Assembly (NCBI GenBank): GCA_905235745.1
Contig: CAJOMN010000002.1
Location: 124,001-188,000 of the forward strand
Source of the DNA: an uncultured Lachnospiraceae bacterium
GTDB taxonomy: Bacteria > Bacillota > Clostridia > Lachnospirales > Lachnospiraceae
Direction of reading: 5' to 3'
Length of the DNA stretch: 64,000 bases
Of the stretch, positions 52,292-61,748 are shown piece after piece. Position 1 is the first letter of the stretch. Every line of letters begins with the position of its first letter. The notes beneath the pieces were generated by a model. The model did no database searches, was not told the DNA's origin, and saw nothing but the letters and a program-made list of their open reading frames with translations. The position numbers and the translations under genes are program-made.

Positions 52292-53570
52292 AAACATACT
52301 TATGGCACTTGCGGCCATAAGATCCAATAAACTGAGATCTTTTCTGACGATGCTGGGAATTATAATAGGTATATCTGCCGTTATTGCCATACAGACAGTA
52401 GGTAATTCCCTGACTGCATCATTTTCCGATACAATGACGAGTCTCGGTGCCTCCAATATTATGGTCGGCGTCACACAAAGAAGCGACAAGGATACCGAGG
52501 GGGCGGAGAGCGGGCTTGTATTCGAAGGTTACAGAAATGAGCGTACCCCCGGGGAGAAGGATTATATTAAGGATGATATGATCGAAGACTTTGAAAGGGA
52601 GTTCTCGCAAGATATAGAATATATCATAGAAAGTGCCGGATTGGGCAACGGCACTGTCGGCATAGAGGGAAACAGCGCAAAGGTTGTCGTCAGCGGAGGA
52701 AACGAAGGATACTTCAGGTCACTGGATCTTGAGCTTGTCGCCGGGCGGGAGATAGGTGATAAGGCGATCGAAGGCGGCAAAGCCGTCTGCCTGATATCGG
52801 ATTATGCCGTCGGCAAGCTGTACAATACGGAGGACTATGAGAAAGCAGTAGGACAATGCATAGAGGTGGTATCGGGGCAGAAGTTTTATGATCTTACGAT
52901 CGTCGGTGTATACAAGCTTAATGATTCGGGCATGCTTTTTGGAGGAAATACCGAACGGCAGACGGATCTGTATACGACTCTTAAATACGTTAAGAGCAAG
53001 ACACACATCGACGGATACCCCAGCTTTACTGTCGTAAAATCATCCGCATCAACTGAAAGTTCGAACGATTTTCGTAGCAGGATACAGATATTCTTTGACA
53101 AATACTATCATACAAACAGATTGTTTGAGGTGACCACATCGAGCTATGAGAGTATGCTTGAGCAAATGACCAGTATGCTGGGGAGCATCTCTCTCGCGAT
53201 ATCCATAATTGCGGGAATAGCGCTGCTTGTCGGCGGTATCGGCGTTATGAACATCATGCTTGTATCGATATCCGAAAGAACGCGTGAGATAGGCATACGT
53301 AAGGCTCTTGGAGCGACGAACGGTTCAATACGGCTGCAATTCATTATAGAGGCAATGATGCTGTGTATTATAGGCGGGCTCATCGGTATAATAATCGGAG
53401 TCATCGGAGGCTCCGTTGCAGCAGGCGCTATGGATGTTACTGCAAAAGCATCGGGATCAAGTATCGTATTGTCGGTGGGATTCTCAATGGCGATCGGTCT
53501 GTTCTTCGGTTATTATCCTGCCAACAAAGCAGCCAAGATGAATCCTATCGATGCGCTGACATACGAATAA
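52266..53570 (+). CDS. ABC transporter permease (MacB/FtsX type)
   Basis: Permease of 434 residues with the MacB topology. One N-terminal helix follows the elbow segment ALAAIRSNKLRSFLTMLGII, then a periplasmic-type MacB_PCD domain of about 220 residues. Three C-terminal helices form the FtsX domain, with ISERTREIGIRKALGATNGS as the coupling-helix signature and YYPANKAAKMNPIDAL at the end. The start is GTG 52266 (GAGGAAAG upstream), overlapping the ATPase gene. With the adaptor and ATPase it completes a three-gene exporter; the substrate is not indicated. Confidence 0.95.
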   Translation: MAVKLLLGENILMALAAIRSNKLRSFLTMLGIIIGISAVIAIQTVGNSLTASFSDTMTSLGASNIMVGVTQRSDKDTEGAESGLVFEGYRNERTPGEKDYIKDDMIEDFEREFSQDIEYIIESAGLGNGTVGIEGNSAKVVVSGGNEGYFRSLDLELVAGREIGDKAIEGGKAVCLISDYAVGKLYNTEDYEKAVGQCIEVVSGQKFYDLTIVGVYKLNDSGMLFGGNTERQTDLYTTLKYVKSKTHIDGYPSFTVVKSSASTESSNDFRSRIQIFFDKYYHTNRLFEVTTSSYESMLEQMTSMLGSISLAISIIAGIALLVGGIGVMNIMLVSISERTREIGIRKALGATNGSIRLQFIIEAMMLCIIGGLIGIIIGVIGGSVAAGAMDVTAKASGSSIVLSVGFSMAIGLFFGYYPANKAAKMNPIDALTYE

Positions 53571-53597
53571 ACAGGAGAAAGGCGGTTACGGACTGCT

Positions 53598-54203
53598 GTG
53601 ATAAAGAATCTTATATTTGATGTCGGAGGAGTACTGATCGGATACAGATGGATTGAAATGCTCACGGAGGATTTCGGAGTCGACCGGAGCGAAGCCGAAC
53701 AACTCGGAGGCTTTATATTTGAAGATCCGATGTGGTCCGAATTCGACAGGGGAGTAAGGGATGTTGAAGAGTTGATAGAGTATTACAGCTCGCTTTTGCC
53801 CCAAAAGAGTACTTTGATCCGCAGGATCTTCTATGAAGGCCATCTGATGCCGGTCGAACGCGAACGGGTGTGGGAAAAGCTGGAGATCCTGAAGAACAAG
53901 GGATACAGAATATTCATCCTGTCTAATTATTCGAAGTTTCTGTTTGAAATGCACACTGACGGAATGCCTTTCCGTGATATGCTTGACGGCGGAGTGGTAA
54001 GCTATGAGGTCAAAATGATCAAGCCCGAAAGCGGCATATATGCAAGCCTCCTGGAGAAATACGATCTTGATCCGGCAGAATGCCTATTCTATGATGACCG
54101 TGAAGAAAACACAGACGGAGCACGTGCGGCCGGGATGGAAGCAGTACTTGTCACATCGGAGGAAATGCTCCTTGAAGATATGGACAGATTTGTTTCCGGG
54201 TGA
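53598..54203 (+). CDS. HAD-superfamily hydrolase
   Basis: Haloacid-dehalogenase-type phosphatase (201 residues, subfamily IA v3-like). Motif I is NLIFDVGGVLIGY; the second Asp is replaced by Gly, as in YihX-like members. A helical cap precedes motif II ILSNYSK, motif III is KMIKPESGIY and motif IV is CLFYDDREENTDGARAAG. The likely substrate is a small sugar phosphate, but none is indicated. The start is GTG 53598 with AGGAGA eleven bases upstream. The end overlaps the next gene's in-frame GTG. Confidence 0.9.
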   Translation: MIKNLIFDVGGVLIGYRWIEMLTEDFGVDRSEAEQLGGFIFEDPMWSEFDRGVRDVEELIEYYSSLLPQKSTLIRRIFYEGHLMPVERERVWEKLEILKNKGYRIFILSNYSKFLFEMHTDGMPFRDMLDGGVVSYEVKMIKPESGIYASLLEKYDLDPAECLFYDDREENTDGARAAGMEAVLVTSEEMLLEDMDRFVSG

Positions 54204-54208
54204 GAACA

Positions 54209-55144
54209 ATGCGTAAAATACTGATAACAGCTATCATATCTATGCTTGCTTTGTCCGCTTGCGGGACGGCTTATGATGACCCGCTGCCGGATAATACTGC
54301 CGGTGCAGTGGAGACTGCGGCAGAGACCGGGACGGACGAGGAAGTAACCAAAACAGAGGAAGAAACAGAAGAAGAGATACTTGTCACAATTAAGCACCAT
54401 CGTCTGACGTGTGTTTCGGATGACGGTGGTGAACTTGCAAACGGGGTATATCCGGAGCTTGTTCTTACGCAGGAAGGGCGCAGCAGATATCCGAAACTTG
54501 TTGATACCGTCAATGTACTGAATGAGTACTGGAGCCAGTCGATACGGGACGATGTTTCCGCCTACGGAGCATATATGGAAGAGTCAGAGTACTTTCAGGA
54601 CTCTGACCCCTTTTGCAGCGATATCGAATGTCTGGTAACAAGGTTTGACGAACATATGCTGTCGATCCGGCTGAATTATTATGATTTTGCAGGCGGAGCA
54701 CATCCGATGCATTACACAAGAGTAACCAATATTGATCCGTTATCGGGACATAAACTTATGCTGGAAGACGTTCTGGCAAATACCGCTGATCTTCCGGCAA
54801 TAGTACGCGATGAGACATATCTGCAGTATCCGGATCTTGCCGATGAGATCAGCTCATATACAGAGCCTCTTTATGATGACGAGGGCGATTACTTTGTAAC
54901 AATGATGAACGACAATTCCTATACATGGGCTATAGGCGTTGACGGACTAACGATCCATTTCTCCCCTTATGAGGTCGCATCGTATGCAGCCGGCGATCTT
55001 GATGTTACGCTGAGCGCCGATAAATATCCCGATCTTGTCAAAAAAGAGTATCTAACGGCTGTCGCCGACCCCGGAAAGGTCGCTGCGGTGCAGGAGCCCG
55101 ATCCTGTTCCCGAGAGGCTGAGCCTGCCGGATGATCCGCAGTAA
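54209..55144 (+). CDS. lipoprotein with DUF4163/DUF3298 (RsiV-like) domain
   Basis: Exported lipoprotein of 311 residues. The signal MRKILITAIISMLALSAC carries a lipobox with Cys near residue 18, then an acidic Thr/Glu-rich linker. From about residue 75 to the end the sequence resembles the DUF4163 (LTQEGRSRYPKLVDTVNVLN region) and DUF3298 (DFAGGAHPMHYTRVTNIDPL, IHFSPYEVASYAAGDLDV) pair found in RsiV. RsiV is a lysozyme-binding anti-sigma factor, but here there is no anti-sigma domain, so only the extracellular fold is shared. GTG 54200 is an alternative start. It converges on the GH94 gene with a 2-bp gap. Confidence 0.8.
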   Translation: MRKILITAIISMLALSACGTAYDDPLPDNTAGAVETAAETGTDEEVTKTEEETEEEILVTIKHHRLTCVSDDGGELANGVYPELVLTQEGRSRYPKLVDTVNVLNEYWSQSIRDDVSAYGAYMEESEYFQDSDPFCSDIECLVTRFDEHMLSIRLNYYDFAGGAHPMHYTRVTNIDPLSGHKLMLEDVLANTADLPAIVRDETYLQYPDLADEISSYTEPLYDDEGDYFVTMMNDNSYTWAIGVDGLTIHFSPYEVASYAAGDLDVTLSADKYPDLVKKEYLTAVADPGKVAAVQEPDPVPERLSLPDDPQ

Positions 55145-55146
55145 AC

Positions 55147-57585
55147 TTATCCGAGAATTACTTCTACATTGTACTCTTTAGTCCCTTCTTCAACGGGAAC
55201 GATGCAGCCGGCTACTGATTGCCCGTTAACGGTCATGCTCTTTACTCCCTTTTCCACGCTTGAAGGATTCTTGACGCTGATGTTGTAGGTGGCGCCCCTG
55301 AACTTGCGTGTAACCCTGAAATCTCCGAAGTCATGAGGTACACACGGATCGATCTGCAATCCCTTATGAGTCGGATACACACCGAGTATGTACTGGGATA
55401 TATTGGTAAATGTCCAGGCAGCGGTGCCGGTAAGCCATGAATTCTTGCCTTCGCCGGGTATATACGCGTCTGCCCCTGCCACCATCTGACAGTATACATA
55501 CGGCTCGGTCTTGTGTATCTCGGAGATCTCTTCGGTATAGGCAGGACACGTCTTCCTGTATATCTCAAATGCGCGGTCACCGCGTCCGATAACAGTCTCG
55601 GCGATAGATACCCATGGATTGTTATGACAGAATATACCGGCGTTCTCCTTGTATCCGGGCGGATACGAACTGATCTCACCAAGCTCCACATGGTATGTCG
55701 TGTATGCAGGTTGCAGGATCATAACGCCGTACTCGCAGTCAAGGTGCTCCCTGACTGAGTCAAGTGCTTTTTGCGCAAGACCTTCTCTGACCCCGATACC
55801 GGCAAGCGCGCAGAAGCCGTTGGATTCTATATAGATCCTACCCTCTTCGCATTCCTTTGAACCGATCTTGTTGCCGTGGGCATCATATGCTCTTACGAAC
55901 CATTCGCCGTCCCAGCCGTCCTTAAGTACTGCGTCATACATCTTCGAAACCTCGGCTCTTGCTCTCGCTGCTTCCGCGTCATCTCCGAGCTCATCACACA
56001 GCTGTGCATATTCTTCGCCGTATTTTACAAACATTCCTGCAATAAACACGGATTCCGCGACCGGTCCTTCCGAAGGACCGAACGTCTGGAATGATTCTCC
56101 GGGATGTTCCGAGAAGCAGTTAAGATTCAGACAGTCATTCCAGTCGGCGCGTCCAATAAGAGGAAGATCGTGCGGACCTTTGTGTCCAGCAATGTAATCA
56201 AAAGATCTCTTAAGATGCTCCATAAGTGTTGTGGCAACACTCATATCATTATCATAGGGAACCATTTCGCGTAAGATCGTAAGGTCGCCCGTTTCACGCA
56301 CATACGCGGATGTTCCGGCAATAAGCCACAGCGGATCATCATTAAATCCGGAGCCGATATCGGAATTACCTTTCTTGGTAAGGGGCTGGTACTGGTGATA
56401 GGCCGATCCGTCCTGGAACTGAGTTGAGGCGATATCGATGATGCGCTCCCTTGCACGTTCCGGGATAAGGTGCACGAATCCGAGAAGATCCTGGTTGGAA
56501 TCGCGGAAGCCCATTCCGCGTCCGATACCGGACTCATAATATGAAGCGGAACGGCTCATATTGAAAGTAACCATGCACTGATACTGGTTCCATATGTTGA
56601 CCATACGGTTGACCTTTTCATTATTCGACTCAACAGTGTAGATTGAAAGCAGATTTTTCCAGTACTCGCACAGCTTACCGAATGCCTTGTCGACATCCGC
56701 GTCGGTCCGGTATCTGGCAAGCATCGCATTGGCGGGCTGCTTGTTGATCACCCCCTTCGACTCCCATTTGTCGTCTGCGGGGTTCTCGCAGTAGCCGAGC
56801 ACGAATACATATGATCTCGTTTCGCCGGGATCAAGATCGATGTTTATCTGGTGAACCGCAACAGGAGACCAGCCGTGCGCAACAGAGCCCGTGCATTGTC
56901 CCTTTTGGCATATGACCTCGGGATCGTGGTTGTCGTGGTAGGCACCAAGGAAAGCATCTCTTGACGTGTCGAAACCGTCGATCTTCGTGTTAACGGAGTA
57001 GACAGCATAGTGGTTACGACGCTCCCTGTACTCGGTCTTGTGGTAGATCGTCGAACCTACGACTTCAACCTCCCCTGTTGAGAAGTTTCTCTGGAAGTTC
57101 TTCATGTCGTCATCGGCATTCCACAGACACCACTCCACGTATGAGAAGAGTTGGATGCTTTTTTTCGCGGAAGAATTGTTTGTTATCCTGATCTGACTGA
57201 TCTCACATGTATCGTCGGTCGGAACAAATGTAAGTACATTTGCCTCTATATCATTCTTCACGCCCTTAAACCGGCTGTAGCCAATCCCGTGACGGCATTC
57301 GTACAGATCAAGCTCCGTCTTGGACGGCTGCCATCCGGGGTTCCAGACACAGTCTCCATCCTTGATATAGAAGTATTTCCCGTTTACGTCGGCGGGCACA
57401 CCGTTATAACGGTACCGTGTGAGCCTCAAAAGCTTTGCATCCTTATAGAATGAGTACCCTCCGCATGTATTTGAGATAAGGCTGAAAAAATCATTAGTCC
57501 CCAGGTAATTGATCCACGGAAGAGGCGTCTTCGGGGTTGTAATGACATATTCCGCGTTTGCATCATCAAAGAATCCGTATTTCAT
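55147..57585 (-). CDS. cellobiose phosphorylase (GH94)
   Basis: Glycoside phosphorylase of 812 residues (family norm about 811-822) that splits cellobiose with phosphate to glucose-1-phosphate and glucose in the cytoplasm. The N-terminal beta-sandwich ([20 protein letters not shown]) leads to the (alpha/alpha)6 barrel, with the catalytic Asp in [14 protein letters not shown] (near residue 480). [20 protein letters not shown] and [18 protein letters not shown] are family signatures. No signal peptide is present. A chitobiose- or cellodextrin-type relative cannot be excluded. It is divergent from a LacI regulator, with operator-like palindromes between them. Confidence 0.93.
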   Translation of the reverse strand: MKYGFFDDANAEYVITTPKTPLPWINYLGTNDFFSLISNTCGGYSFYKDAKLLRLTRYRYNGVPADVNGKYFYIKDGDCVWNPGWQPSKTELDLYECRHGIGYSRFKGVKNDIEANVLTFVPTDDTCEISQIRITNNSSAKKSIQLFSYVEWCLWNADDDMKNFQRNFSTGEVEVVGSTIYHKTEYRERRNHYAVYSVNTKIDGFDTSRDAFLGAYHDNHDPEVICQKGQCTGSVAHGWSPVAVHQINIDLDPGETRSYVFVLGYCENPADDKWESKGVINKQPANAMLARYRTDADVDKAFGKLCEYWKNLLSIYTVESNNEKVNRMVNIWNQYQCMVTFNMSRSASYYESGIGRGMGFRDSNQDLLGFVHLIPERARERIIDIASTQFQDGSAYHQYQPLTKKGNSDIGSGFNDDPLWLIAGTSAYVRETGDLTILREMVPYDNDMSVATTLMEHLKRSFDYIAGHKGPHDLPLIGRADWNDCLNLNCFSEHPGESFQTFGPSEGPVAESVFIAGMFVKYGEEYAQLCDELGDDAEAARARAEVSKMYDAVLKDGWDGEWFVRAYDAHGNKIGSKECEEGRIYIESNGFCALAGIGVREGLAQKALDSVREHLDCEYGVMILQPAYTTYHVELGEISSYPPGYKENAGIFCHNNPWVSIAETVIGRGDRAFEIYRKTCPAYTEEISEIHKTEPYVYCQMVAGADAYIPGEGKNSWLTGTAAWTFTNISQYILGVYPTHKGLQIDPCVPHDFGDFRVTRKFRGATYNISVKNPSSVEKGVKSMTVNGQSVAGCIVPVEEGTKEYNVEVILG

Positions 57586-57660
57586 AGTCTGTCTCCAATC
57601 TGATTGTTTGTGATTTACAGTAAATGCATCTATTTAATGCGTTTACTATAGAAAGTAACG

Positions 57661-57670
57661 TAAACGTTTA
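57661..57670. promoter_or_regulatory. LacI-family operator candidate upstream of the GH94 gene
   Basis: TAAACGTTTA is a perfect 10-bp palindrome with a central CG, the hallmark of LacI-family operators. A second half-matching site, GCGTTTAC, lies at 57639-57646, and TACGAAAACGATTA is at 57854-57867 near the regulator's own start. They sit 55-85 bp upstream of the phosphorylase ATG. Confidence 0.6.
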
Positions 57671-57781
57671 AGTAAAATTACAAAAGTCTTATAACTGATC
57701 GTGGATACAGTATAAGATATAACTCCATCTTTAACAATAGAAAAAACACGCAAAGTGCGCATATTTGGCAGATTTACCAAA

Positions 57782-57793
57782 TTCCGGCCGGAA
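57782..57793. promoter_or_regulatory. 12-bp palindrome upstream of the lacI-type gene
   Basis: TTCCGGCCGGAA is a perfect dyad just before TTGTAT (57796-57801), a possible -35 box with TGATAG 17 bp later. It differs from the CG-centred LacI-type sites and may be bound by another regulator. Confidence 0.4.
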
Positions 57794-57880
57794 ATTTGTA
57801 TCAAAAATACGAAATTAATGATAGAATAATATTAATGATTGGTTTATAGTAATTACGAAAACGATTAAGGAGCTGCGGCT

Positions 57881-58888
57881 ATGGTATCTATGAAGGATAT
57901 TGCAGACAAATGTCATGTTTCCGTTGCGACGGTCAGTAAAGCCCTGAATGATCTTGACGATATCGCGCCTTCTACCAAGAAGCGGATCAGGGATACGGCC
58001 AAAAAGTACGGATATCATCCGAACGGATCGGCAAGGACTCTTAAAACAAAGCGATCCTATAATATAGGCGTGCTGTTTGTCGATAAGGGAAGAAGCGGTT
58101 TAACACACGACTATTTTGCATTGGTTCTTGACAGTTTCAAAAGAGAAGCGGAAGAGTCCGGATATGATATTACTTTCATAAGTGCGGGTGCTCGCGGCAT
58201 GACATATCTTGATCATTCGAGGTACCGCGGAGTGGACGGTGTGGTGATCGCATGCGTTGATTTTGATGACAAGGACGTACTGGAACTTATAAACAGTGAT
58301 ATTCCCGTGGTGACGATCGACCATGTATTTGATAACAGAATAGCTGTCGTTTCCGACAATATCGCGGGAATGAGAGATCTGGTTGAATATGTCCATTCGT
58401 TTGGACATGAGAGAATAGCGTATATATACGGAGATGATACCGCTGTCACGCGAAATCGTGTCGCAAGCTATTATAATACGATGAGAAAGCTGGGCATCCG
58501 AACCGATGATAACTACGCCATCGCTTCCGCATACCGCGATCCGAAGCTTGCCGGGGAATATACGAGGCAGCTTCTGGATATGAGTAACCGGCCGACGTGT
58601 ATATTGTATCCCGATGATTATTCCGCGATAGGGGGATTAAATGCAATAGAAGAAGAGGGATTATCGGTTCCGGATGACATTTCCGTGGTCGGATATGACG
58701 GGCTCTATGTATCACAGATCATGCGTCCCAGGCTTACGACATATGAACAGAATGCCGGGGAGATAGGGCGTATTGCCGCAAGGTCACTCATTGATCTGAT
58801 CCGGGATCCGAAAGGCACACTCATAGAGAAGATAACGGTCTCCGGAAGGGTTCTTGCCGGAGGATCGGTCAAGAATATAAAAGGTTAG
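57881..58888 (+). CDS. LacI-family transcriptional regulator
   Basis: Repressor or activator of 335 residues. The HTH is VSMKDIADKCHVSVATVSKA (residues 2-21), followed by the hinge HPNGSARTLKT. The periplasmic-binding-protein-like sensor domain contains NIGVLFVDKG, VDGVVIACVDFDD, YIYGDDTAVTRNR and SVVGYDGLYVSQIMRPRLTT. It is transcribed away from the GH94 phosphorylase gene and probably controls it in response to cello-oligosaccharides or a phosphorylated sugar. Its TAG stop overlaps the stop of the convergent malic-enzyme gene by four bases. Confidence 0.95.
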   Translation: MVSMKDIADKCHVSVATVSKALNDLDDIAPSTKKRIRDTAKKYGYHPNGSARTLKTKRSYNIGVLFVDKGRSGLTHDYFALVLDSFKREAEESGYDITFISAGARGMTYLDHSRYRGVDGVVIACVDFDDKDVLELINSDIPVVTIDHVFDNRIAVVSDNIAGMRDLVEYVHSFGHERIAYIYGDDTAVTRNRVASYYNTMRKLGIRTDDNYAIASAYRDPKLAGEYTRQLLDMSNRPTCILYPDDYSAIGGLNAIEEEGLSVPDDISVVGYDGLYVSQIMRPRLTTYEQNAGEIGRIAARSLIDLIRDPKGTLIEKITVSGRVLAGGSVKNIKG

Positions 58889-60057
58889 ATCCGCGCGACC
58901 CCTGTCTGGCGGGCCGCTTTGGCAACAGCTTCGGCAACTGCCGGGGTGACCTGTTCATTAAAACTGTCCGGAATAATATAATCGGCGCTCCTGTCGTCGT
59001 CAGTAACGATACCGGCGATCGCATGGGCAGCAGCCAGTTTCATTTCTTCGTTGATATCCGATGCGCGGACATCAAGCGCTCCGCGGAAGATCCCGGGAAA
59101 AGCAAGCACATTATTGATCTGGTTGGGATAATCGCTCCTGCCTGTTGCGATTACGGCTACACCGGCTTCTCTGGCCTCTTCCGGCGTTATCTCGGGTACG
59201 GGATTAGACATTGCAAATACAATGGGCTTATCTGCCATCTTAGCCACCATTTCACGCGTGAGCAGTCCCGGTCCCGACACACCTATAAATACATCGGCTC
59301 CTTCGATAACATCCGACAGCCCGCCCTTTTTCATCAGGCGGTTGGATACTTTTGCCATTTCCTCTTTTATCGGATTGAGGTTATCGCGTCCTTCATATAT
59401 TGCGCCTGTCCTGTCGCATAAAATCACATTTTTGAGTCCGGTCTGCATGAGAAGCTTTGTGATCGCGATCCCGGCTGCACCGGCTCCGCATACGACAACC
59501 TCAATATCTTCTATTTTCTTATCCACAAGCTTCAGGGCATTTATCATGCCCGCAAGCACAACAACGGCCGTCCCGTGCTGATCATCGTGGAAGATGGGAA
59601 TACTGCAGCGCTCTTTCAGCTTTTTCTCTATCTCAAAACATCTCGGTGCCGATATATCTTCAAGATTGACCCCGCCAAAGGATCCTTCAAGAAGAGCAAC
59701 CGTGTCGACTATAGTATCGACGTCATTGGATCTGATACAGAGGGGAAAAGCATCGACGTTCCCGAATCTCTTAAACAGGACGCATTTGCCTTCCATGACC
59801 GGCATTCCGGCCTCGGGCCCTATGTTTCCGAGACCAAGCACTGCAGAGCCGTCCGTAACAACGGCGACCAGGTTGGATCTTCTTGTATATATATATGAAA
59901 GATCGATATCCTTTTCTATTTCAAGGCACGGCTGCGCAACGCCGGGCGTGTAGGCCACCGCGAGCTGCTCCATTGATTCTACCTCGCATCGGGGCGTGAC
60001 CTCGATCTTGCCCTGCCATTCTTTGTGCTTCATAAGTGCCAGTTCTTTTGTATCCAT
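58885..60057 (-). CDS. malic enzyme (NAD(P)-dependent malate dehydrogenase, decarboxylating)
   Basis: Short bacterial-type malic enzyme (390 residues) interconverting malate with pyruvate, CO2 and NAD(P)[16 protein letters not shown] and [20 protein letters not shown] contain the catalytic Tyr and substrate contacts. The Lys region is [33 protein letters not shown] carries the metal-binding Asp pair, and the NAD-binding fold is [16 protein letters not shown]. Start 60057 is chosen for its GGAAGG ribosome binding site; an upstream in-frame ATG at 60102 lies within AT/C-rich sequence next to repeat copy 3. It sits tail-to-tail with the lacI-type gene. Confidence 0.95.
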   Translation of the reverse strand: MDTKELALMKHKEWQGKIEVTPRCEVESMEQLAVAYTPGVAQPCLEIEKDIDLSYIYTRRSNLVAVVTDGSAVLGLGNIGPEAGMPVMEGKCVLFKRFGNVDAFPLCIRSNDVDTIVDTVALLEGSFGGVNLEDISAPRCFEIEKKLKERCSIPIFHDDQHGTAVVVLAGMINALKLVDKKIEDIEVVVCGAGAAGIAITKLLMQTGLKNVILCDRTGAIYEGRDNLNPIKEEMAKVSNRLMKKGGLSDVIEGADVFIGVSGPGLLTREMVAKMADKPIVFAMSNPVPEITPEEAREAGVAVIATGRSDYPNQINNVLAFPGIFRGALDVRASDINEEMKLAAAHAIAGIVTDDDRSADYIIPDSFNEQVTPAVAEAVAKAARQTGVARI

Positions 60058-60103
60058 GATAATAATTCCTTCCAAAAAAATAAGAGGGGGCGAAAGGGCC
60101 AAT

Positions 60104-60190
60104 AGGACGCTCGCCCATTTATATTCGCCTTCGGCGAAAGGGGCTCGCGGTGCAGACAGGGAACCCTCCGCTTCGCGGTATCCCTATCAG
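60104..60190 (-). repeat. palindromic interspersed repeat, copy 3 (reverse strand)
   Basis: Read on the minus strand: GATAGGGATA, hairpin 1 CCGC-GAA-GCGG (60168-60178), core CTGTCTGCACCGCGAGCCCC, hairpin 2 TTCGCC-GAA-GGCGAA (60124-60138), then ATGGGCGAGCGTCC ending at 60105. It lies 47 bp upstream of the malic-enzyme start. The right terminal repeat is diverged here; the downstream ribosome binding site (GGAAGG) is separate. The MGERP frame starts at 60118 and runs into the malic-enzyme gene in another frame. Confidence 0.85.
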
Positions 60191-60192
60191 CA

Positions 60193-60303
60193 TACAGTAC
60201 TGTAGCCCGAAGGGGGAACCAACGGGCTACGATGAGGGGAGTATAAATAATTAATAAGGGGTCGTAAATGAGAATCTATTGAAGGGGAGATTCTCGCTTA
60301 CGA
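60193..60303. other. intergenic dyads upstream of the malic-enzyme gene
   Basis: Three dyads lie here: TACAGTACTGTA (60193-60204, perfect 12-bp palindrome), stem GTAGCCCG/CGGGCTAC (60202-60230), and a long stem-loop TCGTAA-A-TGAGAATCT...AGATTCTC-GC-TTACGA (60262-60303). The rest, to about 60474, is AT-rich with a 10-codon frame at 60428 (MASKYKCLKK) and a possible promoter TTGAAA-N17-CACAAT (60450-60478) for the methyltransferase. No gene is supported in this interval. Confidence 0.5.
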
Positions 60304-60477
60304 GGCTATTATATTATGTATGGTAAAAAAAAACAACCGTTTTCGGAAAATAGTATCAAAAAAATTTCGAGGTACAACATCTTGGGAATAGCGTATTTAC
60401 GGGCATTGAAGGACAAGAGGAACACATATGGCATCAAAATACAAGTGCTTGAAAAAATAACGCTTATCATGCACAAT

Positions 60478-60588
60478 ATGTAGATAGGAGGGACCCACGA
60501 AGTGGGAGGAACCTGTCTACACCGCGAGCCCCTTTCGCCGAAGGCGAATATAAATGGGCGAGCGTCCTATTTGCATGTAGATAGGAGG
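60478..60588 (+). repeat. palindromic interspersed repeat, copy 4
   Basis: Terminal direct repeats ATGTAGATAGGAGG at 60478-60491 and 60575-60588, 97 bp apart. Hairpin 1 is CCCAC-GAA-GTGGG (60494-60506) and hairpin 2 is TTCGCC-GAA-GGCGAA (60534-60548), then ATGGGCGAGCGTCC (60554-60567). The right terminal repeat provides the AGGAGG for ATG 60594. The mini-ORF MGERPICM (60554-60580) stops just before it. Confidence 0.9.
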
Positions 60589-60593
60589 AACCA

Positions 60594-61748
60594 ATGAAGT
60601 ATAATCTAATGGCACCGTGCCATTTCGGCATGGAGGCAGTACTCAAAAAGGAATTACAGAAGCTCGGATATGAGATCGTGGAAGTCATGGACGGGCGTGT
60701 GATTTTTGCCGGCGGAGGGGATGCGATAGCCAGAGCCAACGTATTCCTGCGCACTGCGGAAAGAGTTCTTGTGATAGTGGGTGATTTTACCGCAACCACG
60801 TTTGATGAGCTGTTTGAGGGCACGAGAAGCATAGACTGGGCGCAGTATATTCCGGAAAACGGAAGATTCTGGGTCACTAAGGCGGCATCTGTGAAGTCCA
60901 AGCTGTTTTCGCCGTCGGATATACAGTCCATCGTCAAGAAGGCGATCGTTGAAAAACTGAAGGAGACCTATTCAACAGAGTGGTTTACGGAGGACGGCGA
61001 CAGCTTTCCGCTCAGGGTATTCATCAATAAGGACAGGGTTCTCATCGGCCTTGACACAACCGGGGAATCCCTGCATAAGCGCGGCTACAGGAAGCTTGTC
61101 AGCCACGCCCCGCTTGCGGAAAATCTCGCGGCGGGACTCATAATGCTGACGCCATGGAAATATGACAGGATCCTTGTCGATCCTTTCTGCGGGTGCGGAA
61201 CCATACCGATAGAGGCGGCTATGATCGCGGCAAATATTGCGCCCGGAATGAACAGGGAGTTTACCGCAGAAAGCTGGGATCACTTATCGCCGCGGAAGTC
61301 ATGGTATGAAGCGGTAGATGAAGCAAACGACATGATCGATATGTCCGTACATCCCGATATTCAGGGATATGACATTGATGATGAGATGATAAAAGCGGCA
61401 AGGCAGAATGCCGTGGACGCGGGAGTGGCGCAGATGATACATTTTCAGCGGCGCGACGTTTCCGCGCTCTCCCATCCGAAAAAATACGGGTTTATCATTA
61501 CCAACCCCCCATATGGGGAGAGAATAGGGGATAAAGACGAGATAACGGGGCTGTACAGGGATTTTGCCGAAAGGTACGCAGCTCTTGATTCGTGGTCCGC
61601 GTTTGTGATAACGGGTTATCAGGACGTGGAAAAGTATATGGGTCGTAAGGCGGATAAGAACCGTAAGATATATAACGGGATGATGAAAACATATTTTTAC
61701 CAGTTCAACGGTCCGAAACCGAATCCGGCAGGGAGGCGCGCAAAGTAA
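60594..61748 (+). CDS. THUMP-domain class I RNA methyltransferase (RlmL/RlmK-like)
   Basis: SAM-dependent methyltransferase of 384 residues, predicted to make an N2-methylguanine in 23S rRNA. The N-terminal ferredoxin-like and THUMP region (about 1-155; GMEAVLKKELQKLGYE) is followed by the UPF0020 Rossmann domain. That domain has SLHKRGYRKLVSHAPLAENL, VDPFCGCGTIPIEAAMIAAN, IQGYDIDDEMIKAARQN and the catalytic motif ITNPPYGERIG (about 301-311). The fused RlmK half of gammaproteobacteria is absent, as usual in Firmicutes. Its stop overlaps the next start by one base (TAATG). Confidence 0.92.
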   Translation: MKYNLMAPCHFGMEAVLKKELQKLGYEIVEVMDGRVIFAGGGDAIARANVFLRTAERVLVIVGDFTATTFDELFEGTRSIDWAQYIPENGRFWVTKAASVKSKLFSPSDIQSIVKKAIVEKLKETYSTEWFTEDGDSFPLRVFINKDRVLIGLDTTGESLHKRGYRKLVSHAPLAENLAAGLIMLTPWKYDRILVDPFCGCGTIPIEAAMIAANIAPGMNREFTAESWDHLSPRKSWYEAVDEANDMIDMSVHPDIQGYDIDDEMIKAARQNAVDAGVAQMIHFQRRDVSALSHPKKYGFIITNPPYGERIGDKDEITGLYRDFAERYAALDSWSAFVITGYQDVEKYMGRKADKNRKIYNGMMKTYFYQFNGPKPNPAGRRAK

